From the NCBI RefSeq assembly GCF_025420485.1, contig NZ_JAOEFD010000002.1:1-64000 (forward strand): a DNA stretch of 64,000 nucleotides, read 5' to 3'. This document shows, piece after piece, positions 28,067 through 37,393 of this stretch. How positions within the stretch are numbered: position 1 is the stretch's first letter; every line of letters starts with the position of its first letter. The position numbers and the translations under genes were made by a program. The notes beneath the pieces are model-generated. The model searched no databases, was not told the origin of the DNA, and worked only from the letters and a program-made list of their open reading frames with translations. Source of the DNA: Nesterenkonia marinintestina. Lineage in GTDB: Bacteria; Actinomycetota; Actinomycetes; Actinomycetales; Micrococcaceae.

Positions 28067-28818
28067 CCGGTCTCGTCGGCCCACTCGCCCTGCCAGAGCA
28101 GGACCCGGCCGGAGCGCGCCCAGGTGCCGAGCATGACGGCGACGACGTCGTCGTCGGTCCATCGGCGGGCGGTCCACTCCGGGGGCGCGCCCTCCGAGGA
28201 CCGCGTCGGCGGCGGCTCGGTCTGGGTGATCACGCTGCCCCGGGTCGGGGCCCCCGAGCACTCCGGCAGCGGCGTCGACGGCAGCGGGACGGCCAGCTGG
28301 TCCGGCTGCTGGGGGACGTCGGCGGAGACGTCGAGCACCCACCCGGGGATGGGCCGGCCGACGGCGTCCTCGTAGGAGACGTCGCGCAGGCCCGGGGAGA
28401 GGGCGGCGAGTTCGGCGCCCCCGAGTGCCTCGGCGTCCTCCCAGCGGTGGGGCGCGTCGGTGACGACCAGCGCAGGCTCCTCACCCTCGGAGTCCTCCAG
28501 ATCGTCGGGCCCGGTGACCAGGCGCACCCGGCACCCCAGCGCCGAGACGGCCAGCACGGCGGCCGCGGACTTCCAATGGGGTGCGGAGTCCACCAGGACC
28601 AGGTCTCCGGGCTCAGGGGACACCTCGTCGTCGAGCAGGCCGATCATCTTCACCGCCCAGTTCTGCAGGACCCGCCCGGAGAGCTCCACCCGGGAGGCGT
28701 CGGCCTCGTGGTGGTGCCAGATGACCGCAGGTCCCGGCCGCTCGCCGAGCAGACGGAGCAGCCCGGCATGGTCCTCGGGGGGCGGTGCGGTGTGCGGACT
28801 CAGATTCAGCGGCGTCAC
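28012..28818 (-). CDS. TIGR03089 family protein
   Basis: A 268-residue protein of the conserved actinobacterial TIGR03089 family, which resembles an N-terminal fragment of AMP-binding enzymes: GPAVIWHHHEADASRVELSG, ILVDSAPHW-like segment DLVLVDSAPHWKSAAAVLAV, then LGCRVRLVTGPDD and WEDAEALGGAELAALSPG. It lacks the P-loop and C-terminal domain of true acyl-CoA synthetases, so catalysis is doubtful. GTG 28818 has GAGGAGG ten bases upstream and was preferred to the longer frame. The 3' end overlaps gtrA by 55 bases. The role is unknown. Confidence 0.8.
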   Translation of the reverse strand: MTPLNLSPHTAPPPEDHAGLLRLLGERPGPAVIWHHHEADASRVELSGRVLQNWAVKMIGLLDDEVSPEPGDLVLVDSAPHWKSAAAVLAVSALGCRVRLVTGPDDLEDSEGEEPALVVTDAPHRWEDAEALGGAELAALSPGLRDVSYEDAVGRPIPGWVLDVSADVPQQPDQLAVPLPSTPLPECSGAPTRGSVITQTEPPPTRSSEGAPPEWTARRWTDDDVVAVMLGTWARSGRVLLWQGEWADETGQPRREWLRTAEEESVPS

Positions 28819-29000
28819 GACTCTGTGACCTCCTCGCCTCGGGCGGCTGGTCGGGGGACGATCCTCACTTGACGGATGGTGACTTACGCCAGTGTAATTA
28901 TGGGTGACGACGGGCCGAGCGCCCGGCGAGGGGCCGCGTCGCAGCGGCCCACCCACCATCAGCACGACGAGATCACGCACCATACCCGGGGAGGCCCTTC

Positions 29001-29549
29001 ATGGGGAACGCAGAACGGCTGAGCGACGAGGACCGGGGCTTCGCCCCCGCCGCACACCGTTCCGGCTCCGGAGGTGGACTCGAGGTCCCCGCGGACTGGT
29101 TCGTGGACCCGGTGGACCCGTCGTCGCGGGAGCGCGTCGAGCACGGACGTTCCCTCGAGGACCGGGCCACCGCCTTCCTCACCGCGCACGAAGAGGCCGA
29201 GAAGGCCTCGGCCCTGCAGGGCCCCTCCGCCCTCAGCGAGGCTCCTTCCCGCCGCGCTGAGCACGAGGCCCCCCAGGACACCACGTGGCTGGGGATCCCC
29301 TCCCTGGTGCCTGCGGAGGAGATCGAGGGCGAACTGGCCTGGCAGGTCGACGCCCTGTGCGCCCAGACCGACCCCGAGGCGTTCTTCCCCGAGAAGGGCG
29401 GCTCCACCCGCGACGCCAAGAAGGTCTGCGGCGCCTGCACCGTCCGCCAGGAGTGCCTGGACTATGCCCTGTCCAACGACGAGCGCTTCGGCATCTGGGG
29501 CGGACTCTCTGAGCGCGAACGACGCAAGCTGCGGAAGCGGGCCGGCTGA
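29001..29549 (+). CDS. WhiB-family iron-sulfur regulator with long N-terminal extension
   Basis: A 182-residue protein whose last 70 residues form a WhiB domain: four cluster cysteines C120, C143, C146, C152 (KKVCGACTVRQECLDYAL), the GIWGG turn at 164-168 and a basic C-terminus RERRKLRKRAG for DNA contact. WhiB proteins bind sigma factor region 4 and control division, stress or secondary metabolism; the gene position suggests the WhiB2/WhmD group. The first 110 residues are an acidic, Glu/Ala-rich extension not found in typical members of 80-130 residues. ATG 29001 has GGGGAGG upstream. Internal starts nearer the domain are possible. Confidence 0.9.
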   Translation: MGNAERLSDEDRGFAPAAHRSGSGGGLEVPADWFVDPVDPSSRERVEHGRSLEDRATAFLTAHEEAEKASALQGPSALSEAPSRRAEHEAPQDTTWLGIPSLVPAEEIEGELAWQVDALCAQTDPEAFFPEKGGSTRDAKKVCGACTVRQECLDYALSNDERFGIWGGLSERERRKLRKRAG

Positions 29550-32500
29550 TCGGCACCGCCGCCGGGCACACGATCGCCGCCGTCGTCCTTCACGACGGCG
29601 GCGCTTCAGCTTCCGGAGGCTCTGACTGCGCGGCCACCACCCGGGCTCTGGCCGCCCAGACCCGCGCCCCCGAGGCGGTGATCGACCTCTCGGCTCCGGG
29701 TTTCCGAGGCGCGCAGGACCTGTCCCGTTCGCTGCGCTCCGGACTCGTCGAGGACCGCCGTGAAGCGTCCCGGTCCGTGCGCCGCGGCCCGGGCGGTGCT
29801 CCCGTCACCGGCCTGTGGCGGACCCTGGAGCGGCGGCTCCCCGACGGTTTCCGCCCCGGCGACTGGCTCTGGATCCTTCCCGCCGGCTCCGTTCCGGCGC
29901 CCGACGCCCTGGAGATGCTCGAGGAGCGGCTCTGGACCGTCACCGATGAGGACCGGCACGGGCAGATCAGAGTGGTCGGAGCCAAGCAGCTCCACGCCGA
30001 CGGCGAGCACAGCACCCCGCAGCGACCGCGGCTGGTGGACGTCGGACTCGCCGTCGCCCGATCCCGCGAGACGCTGAGCACCACCGACCCCTGGGAGCTG
30101 GACCAGGGACAGTACGACGGCGCCGACGAGGTCTCCGCGGTGTCGGCCTGCGGGATGCTCGTCGACGTCGCGCTCTTCGCCGACCTCGGCGGCTTCCTCC
30201 CGACCCTCGACGAGGAGCACGCCGCCGGAGACTTCGCCCGTCGCGCCCGGGAGGCCGGCGCCCATGTGGTCGTCGCCCCGCGGGCCCGCATCGGGCGCAC
30301 GGCCCCGCCGCCGCGCGAGGAGGTCCACCGGCTCGGCGGTACGCTGCACCTGCCGCCGGACCAGCGCCGCGGACAGATCCGGCGGCGTCTCACCGAGGCC
30401 GCCCCGCTCACCCTGCCGTTCCTCTGGGTCGGCCTGTGGATCGCCGCGTTCCTGCGCCTGATCGGGCTGACCGCGGTGAAGGCGCCGGACGCCGCCCTGC
30501 GGCAGTTCGGGGCCTCCGCGTCGGCGCTGCTGGGCCTCGGAGCGATCCACCACTCCCGCCGATCCGCGGCCTGGGGGCGACGCGCCGTGGCCGCACGCGA
30601 GGCCTCCGAGTCCGATGCCGAGTCGCCGAAGCAGCGCTCGCGAGAGGCCGCGGCCCGGGTGCGTGAGGGACGTCGCCGTGACGATTCCCTGCGGTGGAGC
30701 TCGGCCCGGCTGCGCGATCTGCGACGGCGCATCGCGACCTCAGAGTCCGCGGCGCCCATGCACCAGGGGCTCGGGGTGGCCGGCGGCCGCGCCGACGGGG
30801 AGGACAACTACGACGCGCTGCTGGCGGTCGGAGCCGCCGACGGAGAATTCGACGAAATGCCCTCCCGACGCTCCGGGGACCGGCTGCTCCTGCTGCTGAC
30901 CCTGCTCGGACTCACCGGCGTCGCACTGCTGGCCCACCGGGACCTCCTCACCGCCGAGGCGCTGGTCGGCGGGGCCGCCCTCCCGGTCTCGTCCGGGACC
31001 GACGCGGTGTTCGCCCAGTCGGTGAGCTTCGTCTCCGCCGAACGGCTCGGCGAGCTGGCCGCGGCCGACCCGTTCAACCTGGTCCTGCTCGTCCTCTCCG
31101 GCCTCACCGGCGGACACGCCTCGACCGCCCTGGTCTGGCTCACCGTCCTCGCCCTGCCGCTGGCCGCGCTGACCTCGTGGTGGGCGGCGAAGCTGTGGAC
31201 CTCCGCGCCCCTGATGCGGATCGTCGCCGCCCTGCTGTGGACCGCGGTGCCCGCCCTGCATGCGGCGATGGGCGACGGGAGGATCGGTACGATCATCGTG
31301 CACATCCTCCTTCCCGTGCTGGTCCTCGCCGCCGTCCGGGCGGTCGGTCCGCGGCCGGCCCACTCCCGCGTCGGTCGGCGCGCCGAACGGGGTCCGGGCT
31401 CGGCGTCGACCGGCTCCTGGGAGCACGCGGCGCTCGCGGGGCTCCTGCTCGCGGTGATCACCGCGGCGGCACCGGCCCTGCTGCCCTTCGCACTGGTCGT
31501 CGCCGTCGGCGCCGCCGCGACCCTGGGCGGACGGGGGCGTCCCCTGTGGCTGGTGCCGCTGCCCGCGCTCGCGCTCAGCGCACCCATGATCCTCACCGCG
31601 GCGGCTTCGGGCGGCAACGTGCTCGCCTCGATCCTCTCCGCCCCGACCCGCCTGACCCCGACCCCGACGGCGCCGCTGTGGCAGCAGCTGCTGGGCCATG
31701 ACCGCGCCTTCGGACCCGACGCGGGCGTCGGCGGTGCGGCGGCCGGCGGCTGGTTGGCCGAGTACTTCGCAGGCGACTGGTGGGCGCTGCGCCTGGCCCT
31801 GGTGATCGGGCTGCCCCTGCTGGTGGTGGCCCTGCTCGGGATCCTCACCGCCGGACGCCGAGACCTGCCCACGGCCACGTCGGCGGCCGTGCTGCTGGGC
31901 GCTCTGGGATGGTCGGCGCTGCTGGGCGTGCTGGCCGCCGGAGAGGACGGAGCGCAGGTCGTCGCCGTCGGACTCGGACCCGTGGTGGTGGTCATCGCCT
32001 ACTGCGTACTCACCGCCGCGGTCTCCTCGCTGGAGCGGCTGCCGCGGGCCCTGCCCCGGGTCGGCGGGGTGATCACGCCGGTCACCGGCACCCTGCTGGT
32101 CTTCTCAGTCATCGCATCCCTGGGATTCTGGGCCGCACCGCGGATCATCTCCGACGCCGGCGCCGCGCGGCCGCTGAGCGCGGTGGACGAGATGCCCGCA
32201 CCGGTGCGCCCCGGCACCGTGCAGCAGGTCCCCGCAACCGCCGCCGACCAGGGTCTGGGTCCCGCGCAGCTGCGCACCCTGGTCCTCGGATCCGACGACG
32301 ACGGCGTCTACGGCCGGCTCATGGCCGGCGAAGGCAGGAGCCTGGACTCTGCGCGCAGCGCGGTCAGCGGCCGCGGCGCACCGCTGATCGCCGACGCCCG
32401 GCTCAGCGACGACGCCCCGTGGACGCGCGAGCCCACCACGGCGGAGGCGCAGCTGGAGCACCTCATCGCGGCCATGGTCACCCCGGGCTCCGGCGACGTC

Positions 32501-33124
32501 GAGGAGCTGATGGAGGAGCTGGCGGTGGGCTTCGTGGTCATCCCCTCCGCGGCCGAGGGGGAGCTGGTCGACGCGGTGGACACTGCGGCGGGACTCGTCT
32601 CCGTCGGCCCCACCGACTACGGACTGTTCTGGCGCGCCGCCGATGACGACGAGGCGGAGCCGGCGTTCGGTCCGGGCCTGGTCGGGGCCGACACCGCATG
32701 GGCGCGGATCCTGGACGCCGAGGGGGCCACGGTGGCCCTGCTGCCCAGCGACGCGGGGTCCGTCGAGCTCGATCTCGCCGACGTCAGCGACGGGCAGGGC
32801 CGGACCATCGATGAGATCGTCGCCGCGGACGACCTGGTCGAGCCCCTGGTCCTGCAGCTCTCCACGGCGTCGGCGGCCGGGTGGGCCGCCGAGGTCGACG
32901 GCGAGGACCTGCGCAGCGATGCCGGGGACTCGTACTGGGCCCAGCGCTTCGTGCTGCCCGCAGATCTGGGCGAGGGCGAGCTCACTGCGGCGCATCGCAG
33001 CATGCTGCAGCTGCCGCTGCTGATCGGTGTGGCCGGATTCCTGCTGCTGGTGGTGGCGATGGCCGTGCCGCTGCCCCGCTCGCTGCGCATGCTGCCGGTC
33101 GTGCCGGGGGAGAGGGACCGATGA
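29546..33124 (+). CDS. giant membrane glycosyltransferase (GT2 N-terminus), non-ATG start likely
   Basis: About 1190 residues. The N-terminal 300 residues form a GT-A fold glycosyltransferase (start IAAVVLHDGG, then TRALAAQTRAPEAVIDLSA; a Trp-rich WLWILPAGSVPAPDALEML block with possible nucleotide-sugar role). After it come at least twelve membrane helices and an extracytoplasmic domain. The only usual start in frame, GTG 29678, would delete the first beta strand of the GT fold; the frame is open back to 29513, and the only near-cognate start is CTG 29546, overlapping the whiB stop. I therefore extend to 29546; GTG 29678 is the fallback. The DUF5719 gene follows with an ATGA overlap. Probably assembles an envelope glycan. 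Confidence 0.8.
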   Translation: MIGTAAGHTIAAVVLHDGGASASGGSDCAATTRALAAQTRAPEAVIDLSAPGFRGAQDLSRSLRSGLVEDRREASRSVRRGPGGAPVTGLWRTLERRLPDGFRPGDWLWILPAGSVPAPDALEMLEERLWTVTDEDRHGQIRVVGAKQLHADGEHSTPQRPRLVDVGLAVARSRETLSTTDPWELDQGQYDGADEVSAVSACGMLVDVALFADLGGFLPTLDEEHAAGDFARRAREAGAHVVVAPRARIGRTAPPPREEVHRLGGTLHLPPDQRRGQIRRRLTEAAPLTLPFLWVGLWIAAFLRLIGLTAVKAPDAALRQFGASASALLGLGAIHHSRRSAAWGRRAVAAREASESDAESPKQRSREAAARVREGRRRDDSLRWSSARLRDLRRRIATSESAAPMHQGLGVAGGRADGEDNYDALLAVGAADGEFDEMPSRRSGDRLLLLLTLLGLTGVALLAHRDLLTAEALVGGAALPVSSGTDAVFAQSVSFVSAERLGELAAADPFNLVLLVLSGLTGGHASTALVWLTVLALPLAALTSWWAAKLWTSAPLMRIVAALLWTAVPALHAAMGDGRIGTIIVHILLPVLVLAAVRAVGPRPAHSRVGRRAERGPGSASTGSWEHAALAGLLLAVITAAAPALLPFALVVAVGAAATLGGRGRPLWLVPLPALALSAPMILTAAASGGNVLASILSAPTRLTPTPTAPLWQQLLGHDRAFGPDAGVGGAAAGGWLAEYFAGDWWALRLALVIGLPLLVVALLGILTAGRRDLPTATSAAVLLGALGWSALLGVLAAGEDGAQVVAVGLGPVVVVIAYCVLTAAVSSLERLPRALPRVGGVITPVTGTLLVFSVIASLGFWAAPRIISDAGAARPLSAVDEMPAPVRPGTVQQVPATAADQGLGPAQLRTLVLGSDDDGVYGRLMAGEGRSLDSARSAVSGRGAPLIADARLSDDAPWTREPTTAEAQLEHLIAAMVTPGSGDVEELMEELAVGFVVIPSAAEGELVDAVDTAAGLVSVGPTDYGLFWRAADDDEAEPAFGPGLVGADTAWARILDAEGATVALLPSDAGSVELDLADVSDGQGRTIDEIVAADDLVEPLVLQLSTASAAGWAAEVDGEDLRSDAGDSYWAQRFVLPADLGEGELTAAHRSMLQLPLLIGVAGFLLLVVAMAVPLPRSLRMLPVVPGERDR

Positions 33125-35097
33125 GCGCGAAGAAGGTCAGGAAGCACATCCGGCGGCTGCAGCGCGAGCGCCGCCGATCCGAGCGGTCCGCCCTGCGCGA
33201 CGAGCGGCGGGAGGCGAAGCTCGAGAAGAAGGCGCGTCGGCGGCATCAGGCCGAACAGGCTGCGGAGGAGAAGGCTGCCGCGGAGCGGGCCGAGGACCGG
33301 TCATCCGAGGAGCAGGACGTAGAGGAGGCGGTTGAGGACCCGGTTGAGGAGCCGGCCGAGGAGCCGGCCGAGGCCTCGACCCCCGAGCCCGACGCCGACG
33401 GGCCTCCCGAAGAGGAAGGGCCTACCGAGCAGGATGCGGCCGCCGAGACGGACGAGGCCGCCGAGACAGACGCGACCGCCGAAGACGATGAGCGTCCGCG
33501 CGCACCGCTCATCGCCGGCGGGGTGAGGGCCGGCGCCGTCGTCGCCGCGGTCGGTGTGCTCGCCGTCGCCGGCGGCTCCCTGGCCCTGGACGTCACCGGC
33601 AGCGCCGCACAGCCTCGCGCCGTGGCGCCGGCCGACGTCCCCACCACCGTCACCCAGGCCTCGCTGGTGTGCCCGCCCCTTCCCGGACGACCCGATTCGG
33701 TCAGTTCGGAGGGGATGCTCGAGTACCAGGACCGCGACGACTCCGCCGAGGCCTCGGCGCGCAGCATCGTGCTGACCGCCGCGGAGATCGACCGGGCCGG
33801 GGTCGAGGCGGAGCTGGGTCTGCTCGGACAGGACGGCTACGAGACCGACGACGAGCTCATCGCTCATGACGCCGATGCCGCGGTCGAGGACCCCGCCGAG
33901 ACCGACCCCTCGGAATGGCACCATGCGGCAGGCGGACTCGACGGCGAGACCGATGCGCCCGTGCTGCGGATGCTGGCCCAAGACGGCGCCTCCTCGCCGG
34001 CCGGTGCCGCCCAGTACCTGTACACCGCGGACTCCGGCCATGTGAGCGGAACGGCGGCCGCGGACTGCCGCGCCCCTCAGCGGAGCCACTGGTTCTTCGG
34101 GCCGGAGATCGGCGACGGCGCCGCCTCGCTGCTGACCCTGTCCAACCCCTCCGACCGTCAGGCCACGGTCGAGGTGACGGCCTACGACTCCGACGGGCCC
34201 CGCTCCGGGGCCGGAGTGCGCACCCTGGTGGTGCCGGCCGAGACCGTGCGCACCGTCAACATCGCCTCGATCTCCGGGGACGATCCCGTCAACGGGGTCG
34301 AGGTCAGGGCTTCGCAGGCGCCCGTGGCCGCGCACCTGCAGTCCTCACGCGCCTCCGACGGCACGGGCCTCGGCACCGAGTTCCTCCCCTCGTCGCAGAC
34401 CGAGACCCGCCAGCACGTCATCTCCGGGGTCCCCGTGGCCGCCGACTCGGAGGACGAATCCGCGGCGTTCCCCACCGAACTGTGGATCCGCGCCGTCGAG
34501 GCCGGTCAGTCCACCGTGGAGGTGCAGGTCTACGGCGAGGACGGCCCCGCGCCGCTGGAGAACGCGTCGGTGTTCACCGTCGAGGGCGGGGAGGTGGACA
34601 GCGTCGACCTCTCCGGCCTGGACGCCGGGGTCTACGACCTGGTGGTCACCACCGAGGGACCGAGCGACGTGGCCGTGAAGTCCTACGGCGCGGAGCCGGA
34701 GGAGCAGGACCGCATCGACTTCGGCTGGGCCGCGGGGTCGGAGCTCATCCGGGACGGCTACGGGGCCGTCCTGCCCGACGGCGACGACGCGGAGGCCAGC
34801 CTGCGGCTCTTCGCACCGGAGGCCGGGGGCGAGGTCGTCTACCGGGTGTTCGGCGCCGACGGGGAGACGTCCTCCCCGCAGACCGTCGAGGTCCCCACCG
34901 GTGGGGCGGCGACCCTGAGCGGTGACGACCTCGCGCCCGACGACGTCGAGGACCCCCTGGCCGTGGTCGTGGAGGAGCCCGACGTCGACGTCGTCGGTGC
35001 CCTGATGCTCACCGGGGAGGACGGCACCTTCAGCATGCTGCCGGTGCGCGCCCTCGACGACCCGTCCGGCACAGTGCCGGTCCGGCTGATCGACTGA
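33121..35097 (+). CDS. DUF5719 family secreted/anchored protein
   Basis: A 658-residue protein. A very basic coil (residues 1-45) is followed by an acidic Glu/Pro-rich region (50-125), one membrane segment (about 130-150) and a large extracytoplasmic beta-rich domain with Ala/Val/Asp content. Segments such as SHWFFGPEIGDGAASLLTLS and NPSDRQATVEVTAYDSDGP match DUF5719, a family regularly found after a giant GT2 gene in Actinobacteria. The start overlaps the glycosyltransferase stop (ATGA). It probably works with that enzyme at the outer membrane face, but no activity is known. Confidence 0.85.
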   Translation: MSAKKVRKHIRRLQRERRRSERSALRDERREAKLEKKARRRHQAEQAAEEKAAAERAEDRSSEEQDVEEAVEDPVEEPAEEPAEASTPEPDADGPPEEEGPTEQDAAAETDEAAETDATAEDDERPRAPLIAGGVRAGAVVAAVGVLAVAGGSLALDVTGSAAQPRAVAPADVPTTVTQASLVCPPLPGRPDSVSSEGMLEYQDRDDSAEASARSIVLTAAEIDRAGVEAELGLLGQDGYETDDELIAHDADAAVEDPAETDPSEWHHAAGGLDGETDAPVLRMLAQDGASSPAGAAQYLYTADSGHVSGTAAADCRAPQRSHWFFGPEIGDGAASLLTLSNPSDRQATVEVTAYDSDGPRSGAGVRTLVVPAETVRTVNIASISGDDPVNGVEVRASQAPVAAHLQSSRASDGTGLGTEFLPSSQTETRQHVISGVPVAADSEDESAAFPTELWIRAVEAGQSTVEVQVYGEDGPAPLENASVFTVEGGEVDSVDLSGLDAGVYDLVVTTEGPSDVAVKSYGAEPEEQDRIDFGWAAGSELIRDGYGAVLPDGDDAEASLRLFAPEAGGEVVYRVFGADGETSSPQTVEVPTGGAATLSGDDLAPDDVEDPLAVVVEEPDVDVVGALMLTGEDGTFSMLPVRALDDPSGTVPVRLID

Positions 35098-35169
35098 GTC
35101 CCTCGGCGGCTCAGACACGGACCGCGAGCGACGGACCGGTCCGAGCGACGCGGGCTACAGTGGTGGACT

Positions 35170-35562
35170 GTGGATTCTTCACGACGCTGCACGCGCAGCG
35201 GCTGCGACAGCCCCGCGGTCGCCACGCTGACCTACAGCTACAGCGACTCGACCATCGTCGTCGGGCCGATGAGCACCTATGCCGAGCCGCACACCTACGA
35301 CCTGTGCGCTCCGCACGCGGACACCATGAGCGCTCCGCGGGGGTGGGAGGTCCTGCGCCTGGAGTACCCGTCCACGCCGCCGCAGGCTCCCGACGACCTG
35401 CTCGCCGTCGCCGACGCGGTGCGCACCCGGGAGAACCCGACAGTGCCCCCGGCGGGCGGCTCGCAGGAGAGCACCGCGCGGGAGAGCCGAGGACGCATCG
35501 AGCCGCCCGCCTCCGACGCCGCCCTCACCCGCGGACACCTGCGCCTGCTGCGCGACGACTGA
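35170..35562 (+). CDS. DUF3499 family protein
   Basis: A 130-residue protein with a putative metal site: C7 and C12 (RRCTRSGCDSPA), then DLCAPHAD with another Cys/His pair, and the conserved RGWEVLRLE. This is DUF3499, equivalent to Rv3258c, which lies in the same whiB2-manB neighbourhood in mycobacteria. Starts with GTG 35170. About 70 bases separate it from the DUF5719 gene. The function is unknown; the zinc-ribbon look suggests a nucleic-acid- or protein-binding role. Confidence 0.88.
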   Translation: MDSSRRCTRSGCDSPAVATLTYSYSDSTIVVGPMSTYAEPHTYDLCAPHADTMSAPRGWEVLRLEYPSTPPQAPDDLLAVADAVRTRENPTVPPAGGSQESTARESRGRIEPPASDAALTRGHLRLLRDD

Positions 35563-35632
35563 GCCTCACCCACCCGCGCTCGCCGCACTCGCTGCCCCGG
35601 CCTGCTCCGCCCCCGCTCGCTCCCACCCCGTT

Positions 35633-35695
35633 CATCGGGGGAGTGAAACTGGCTCCGACACGCCGCCGGGAGGCCCCAGACTCGCTCCCTCGATG
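35633..35695. terminator. imperfect inverted repeat between convergent DUF3499 and ahcY genes
   Basis: CATCGGGGGAGTGA (35633-35646) pairs with TCGCTCCCTCGATG (35682-35695) over 14 positions with two mismatches; the loop is 35 bases and itself GC-rich. It lies between two convergent genes, so a bidirectional terminator is the simplest reading. No T-run is visible. Confidence 0.45.
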
Positions 35696-35733
35696 AGGGC
35701 GGAGGCCGGGGCTCAGCGAGGGAGCCTGCCTGC

Positions 35734-37203
35734 TCAGTAGCGGTAGTGCTCGGGCTTGTACGGCCCGGCGACGTCGACGCCGAGGTAGTCGGCCTGCTCC
35801 TTGGTCAGCTCCGTGAGCCGGGCGCCCACCGCGTCGAGGTGGAGCCGTGCGACCTTCTCGTCGAGGATCTTGGGCAGCACGTGGACGTCGGTGGAGTACC
35901 GGTCCTCACCGGTGTAGCCGCCGGACTTCCCGTACAGCTCGACCTGAGCGATCGTCTGGTTCGCGAAGGAAGAGCTCATCACGAACGACGGGTGCCCGGT
36001 GGCGTTGCCGAGGTTCAGCAGCCGCCCCTCGGAGAGCACGATGATCGAGCGGCCCTCAGGGAACACCCACTCGTGGACCTGCGGCTTGATCTCCACCTTC
36101 TCCACGCCCTCGACGGCGGCGAGTCCGGCTATGTCGATCTCGTTGTCGAAGTGCCCCACGTTGCCGACGATCGCCTTGTCCTTCATCCGGCGCATCTGGT
36201 CGGCGGAGATGATGTCCTTGCCCCCGGTGGTGGTGATGAACAGGTCGGCGGCGTCGACGACGTCGTCGAGCCGGGCCACCTGGTACCCGTCCATGGCCGC
36301 CTGCAGAGCGTTGATGGGGTCGATCTCGGTGACGATCACCCGTGAGCCCTGACCGCGCAGCGCCTCGGCCGCGCCCTTGCCCACGTCCCCGTAGCCTGCG
36401 ACGACGGCGGTCTTTCCGCCCAGCAGGACGTCGGTGGCGCGCATGATGCCGTCGGGCAGCGAGTGTCGGATGCCGTACTTGTTGTCGAACTTCGACTTGG
36501 TGACCGAGTCGTTGATGTTGATCGCCGGGAACAGCAGCCCGCCCTCGCGCGAGAGCTGGTAGAGCCTGTTCACCCCGGTGGTGGTCTCTTCGGTGACGCC
36601 GCGGATCTGCTCGGCGATCCGGGTCCACCGGGAGGGGTTCTCGGCCAGGGACCTGCGCAGGGTCTCCAGCACGATCCGGTACTCCTCCGGGTCGTCGGCG
36701 GTCGGGGAGGGCACCGCGCCCGCGGCCTCGAACTCCACGCCCTTGTGCACCAGCATGGTGGCGTCTCCGCCGTCGTCGAGGATCATGTTCGCGCCGTGGG
36801 AGGCGTCCTCGTCGACGCCCGGCCAGTCGAAGATCTTCGCCGCGGCCCACCAGTACTCCTCGAGGGTCTCGTCCTTCCAGGCGAAGACCGGCACGCCCCG
36901 GGGGTCCTCGACGGTGCCGTGCGGCCCGACGACGACGGCGGCGGCGGCCTCGTCCTGGGTGGAGAAGATGTTGCATGAGGCCCATCGGACCTCGGCGCCC
37001 AGCGCGGTCAGCGTCTCGATGAGCACCGCGGTCTGCACGGTCATGTGCAGGGACCCGGCGATGCGCGCACCGGCCAGCGGCTGCTCGTCGGCGTACTCGT
37101 GGCGCAGGGCCATGAGCCCGGGCATCTCGTGCTCGGCCAGCCGGATCTGGTGGCGGCCGGCCTCGTGCAGCGAGATGTCGGCGATGCGGTGCTCGAAGCT
37201 CAT
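35734..37203 (-). CDS. ahcY: adenosylhomocysteinase
   Basis: NAD-dependent enzyme that splits S-adenosylhomocysteine into adenosine and homocysteine, clearing the inhibitor made by methyltransferases. The 489-residue protein is of the usual bacterial length with the 40-residue insertion. Signatures: [32 protein letters not shown], the Rossmann loop [27 protein letters not shown] and the C-terminal KPEHYRY that closes the NAD site. Start ATG 37203 with an adequate GGAG-like site upstream. It stands alone and convergent with DUF3499. I see no clear riboswitch in the 190 bases upstream. Confidence 0.97.
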   Translation of the reverse strand: MSFEHRIADISLHEAGRHQIRLAEHEMPGLMALRHEYADEQPLAGARIAGSLHMTVQTAVLIETLTALGAEVRWASCNIFSTQDEAAAAVVVGPHGTVEDPRGVPVFAWKDETLEEYWWAAAKIFDWPGVDEDASHGANMILDDGGDATMLVHKGVEFEAAGAVPSPTADDPEEYRIVLETLRRSLAENPSRWTRIAEQIRGVTEETTTGVNRLYQLSREGGLLFPAININDSVTKSKFDNKYGIRHSLPDGIMRATDVLLGGKTAVVAGYGDVGKGAAEALRGQGSRVIVTEIDPINALQAAMDGYQVARLDDVVDAADLFITTTGGKDIISADQMRRMKDKAIVGNVGHFDNEIDIAGLAAVEGVEKVEIKPQVHEWVFPEGRSIIVLSEGRLLNLGNATGHPSFVMSSSFANQTIAQVELYGKSGGYTGEDRYSTDVHVLPKILDEKVARLHLDAVGARLTELTKEQADYLGVDVAGPYKPEHYRY

Positions 37204-37393
37204 CGGGGAGCGGCTCCTTCGGGAGGGGAGGTTCCGGGGCGGGCGGCCGATCCGGGACGGTGTCTGAAGGTCCCGGTGCGCCGCGGGCTCAGCCTATCGC
37301 GGGACTGAGCGCCCCCTGCGGTGCGGACGTCATACGGCGTCCCGGGCGCGCTCTCCGGGTCGTTCGTGCAGAGCCGCTCGGGAACAGAGCGCC

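Noticed and set aside
35563-35733. Possible SAH riboswitch near ahcY
   Set aside because: The structured repeat lies downstream of ahcY and between convergent genes, so it cannot control ahcY translation; a terminator is more likely.
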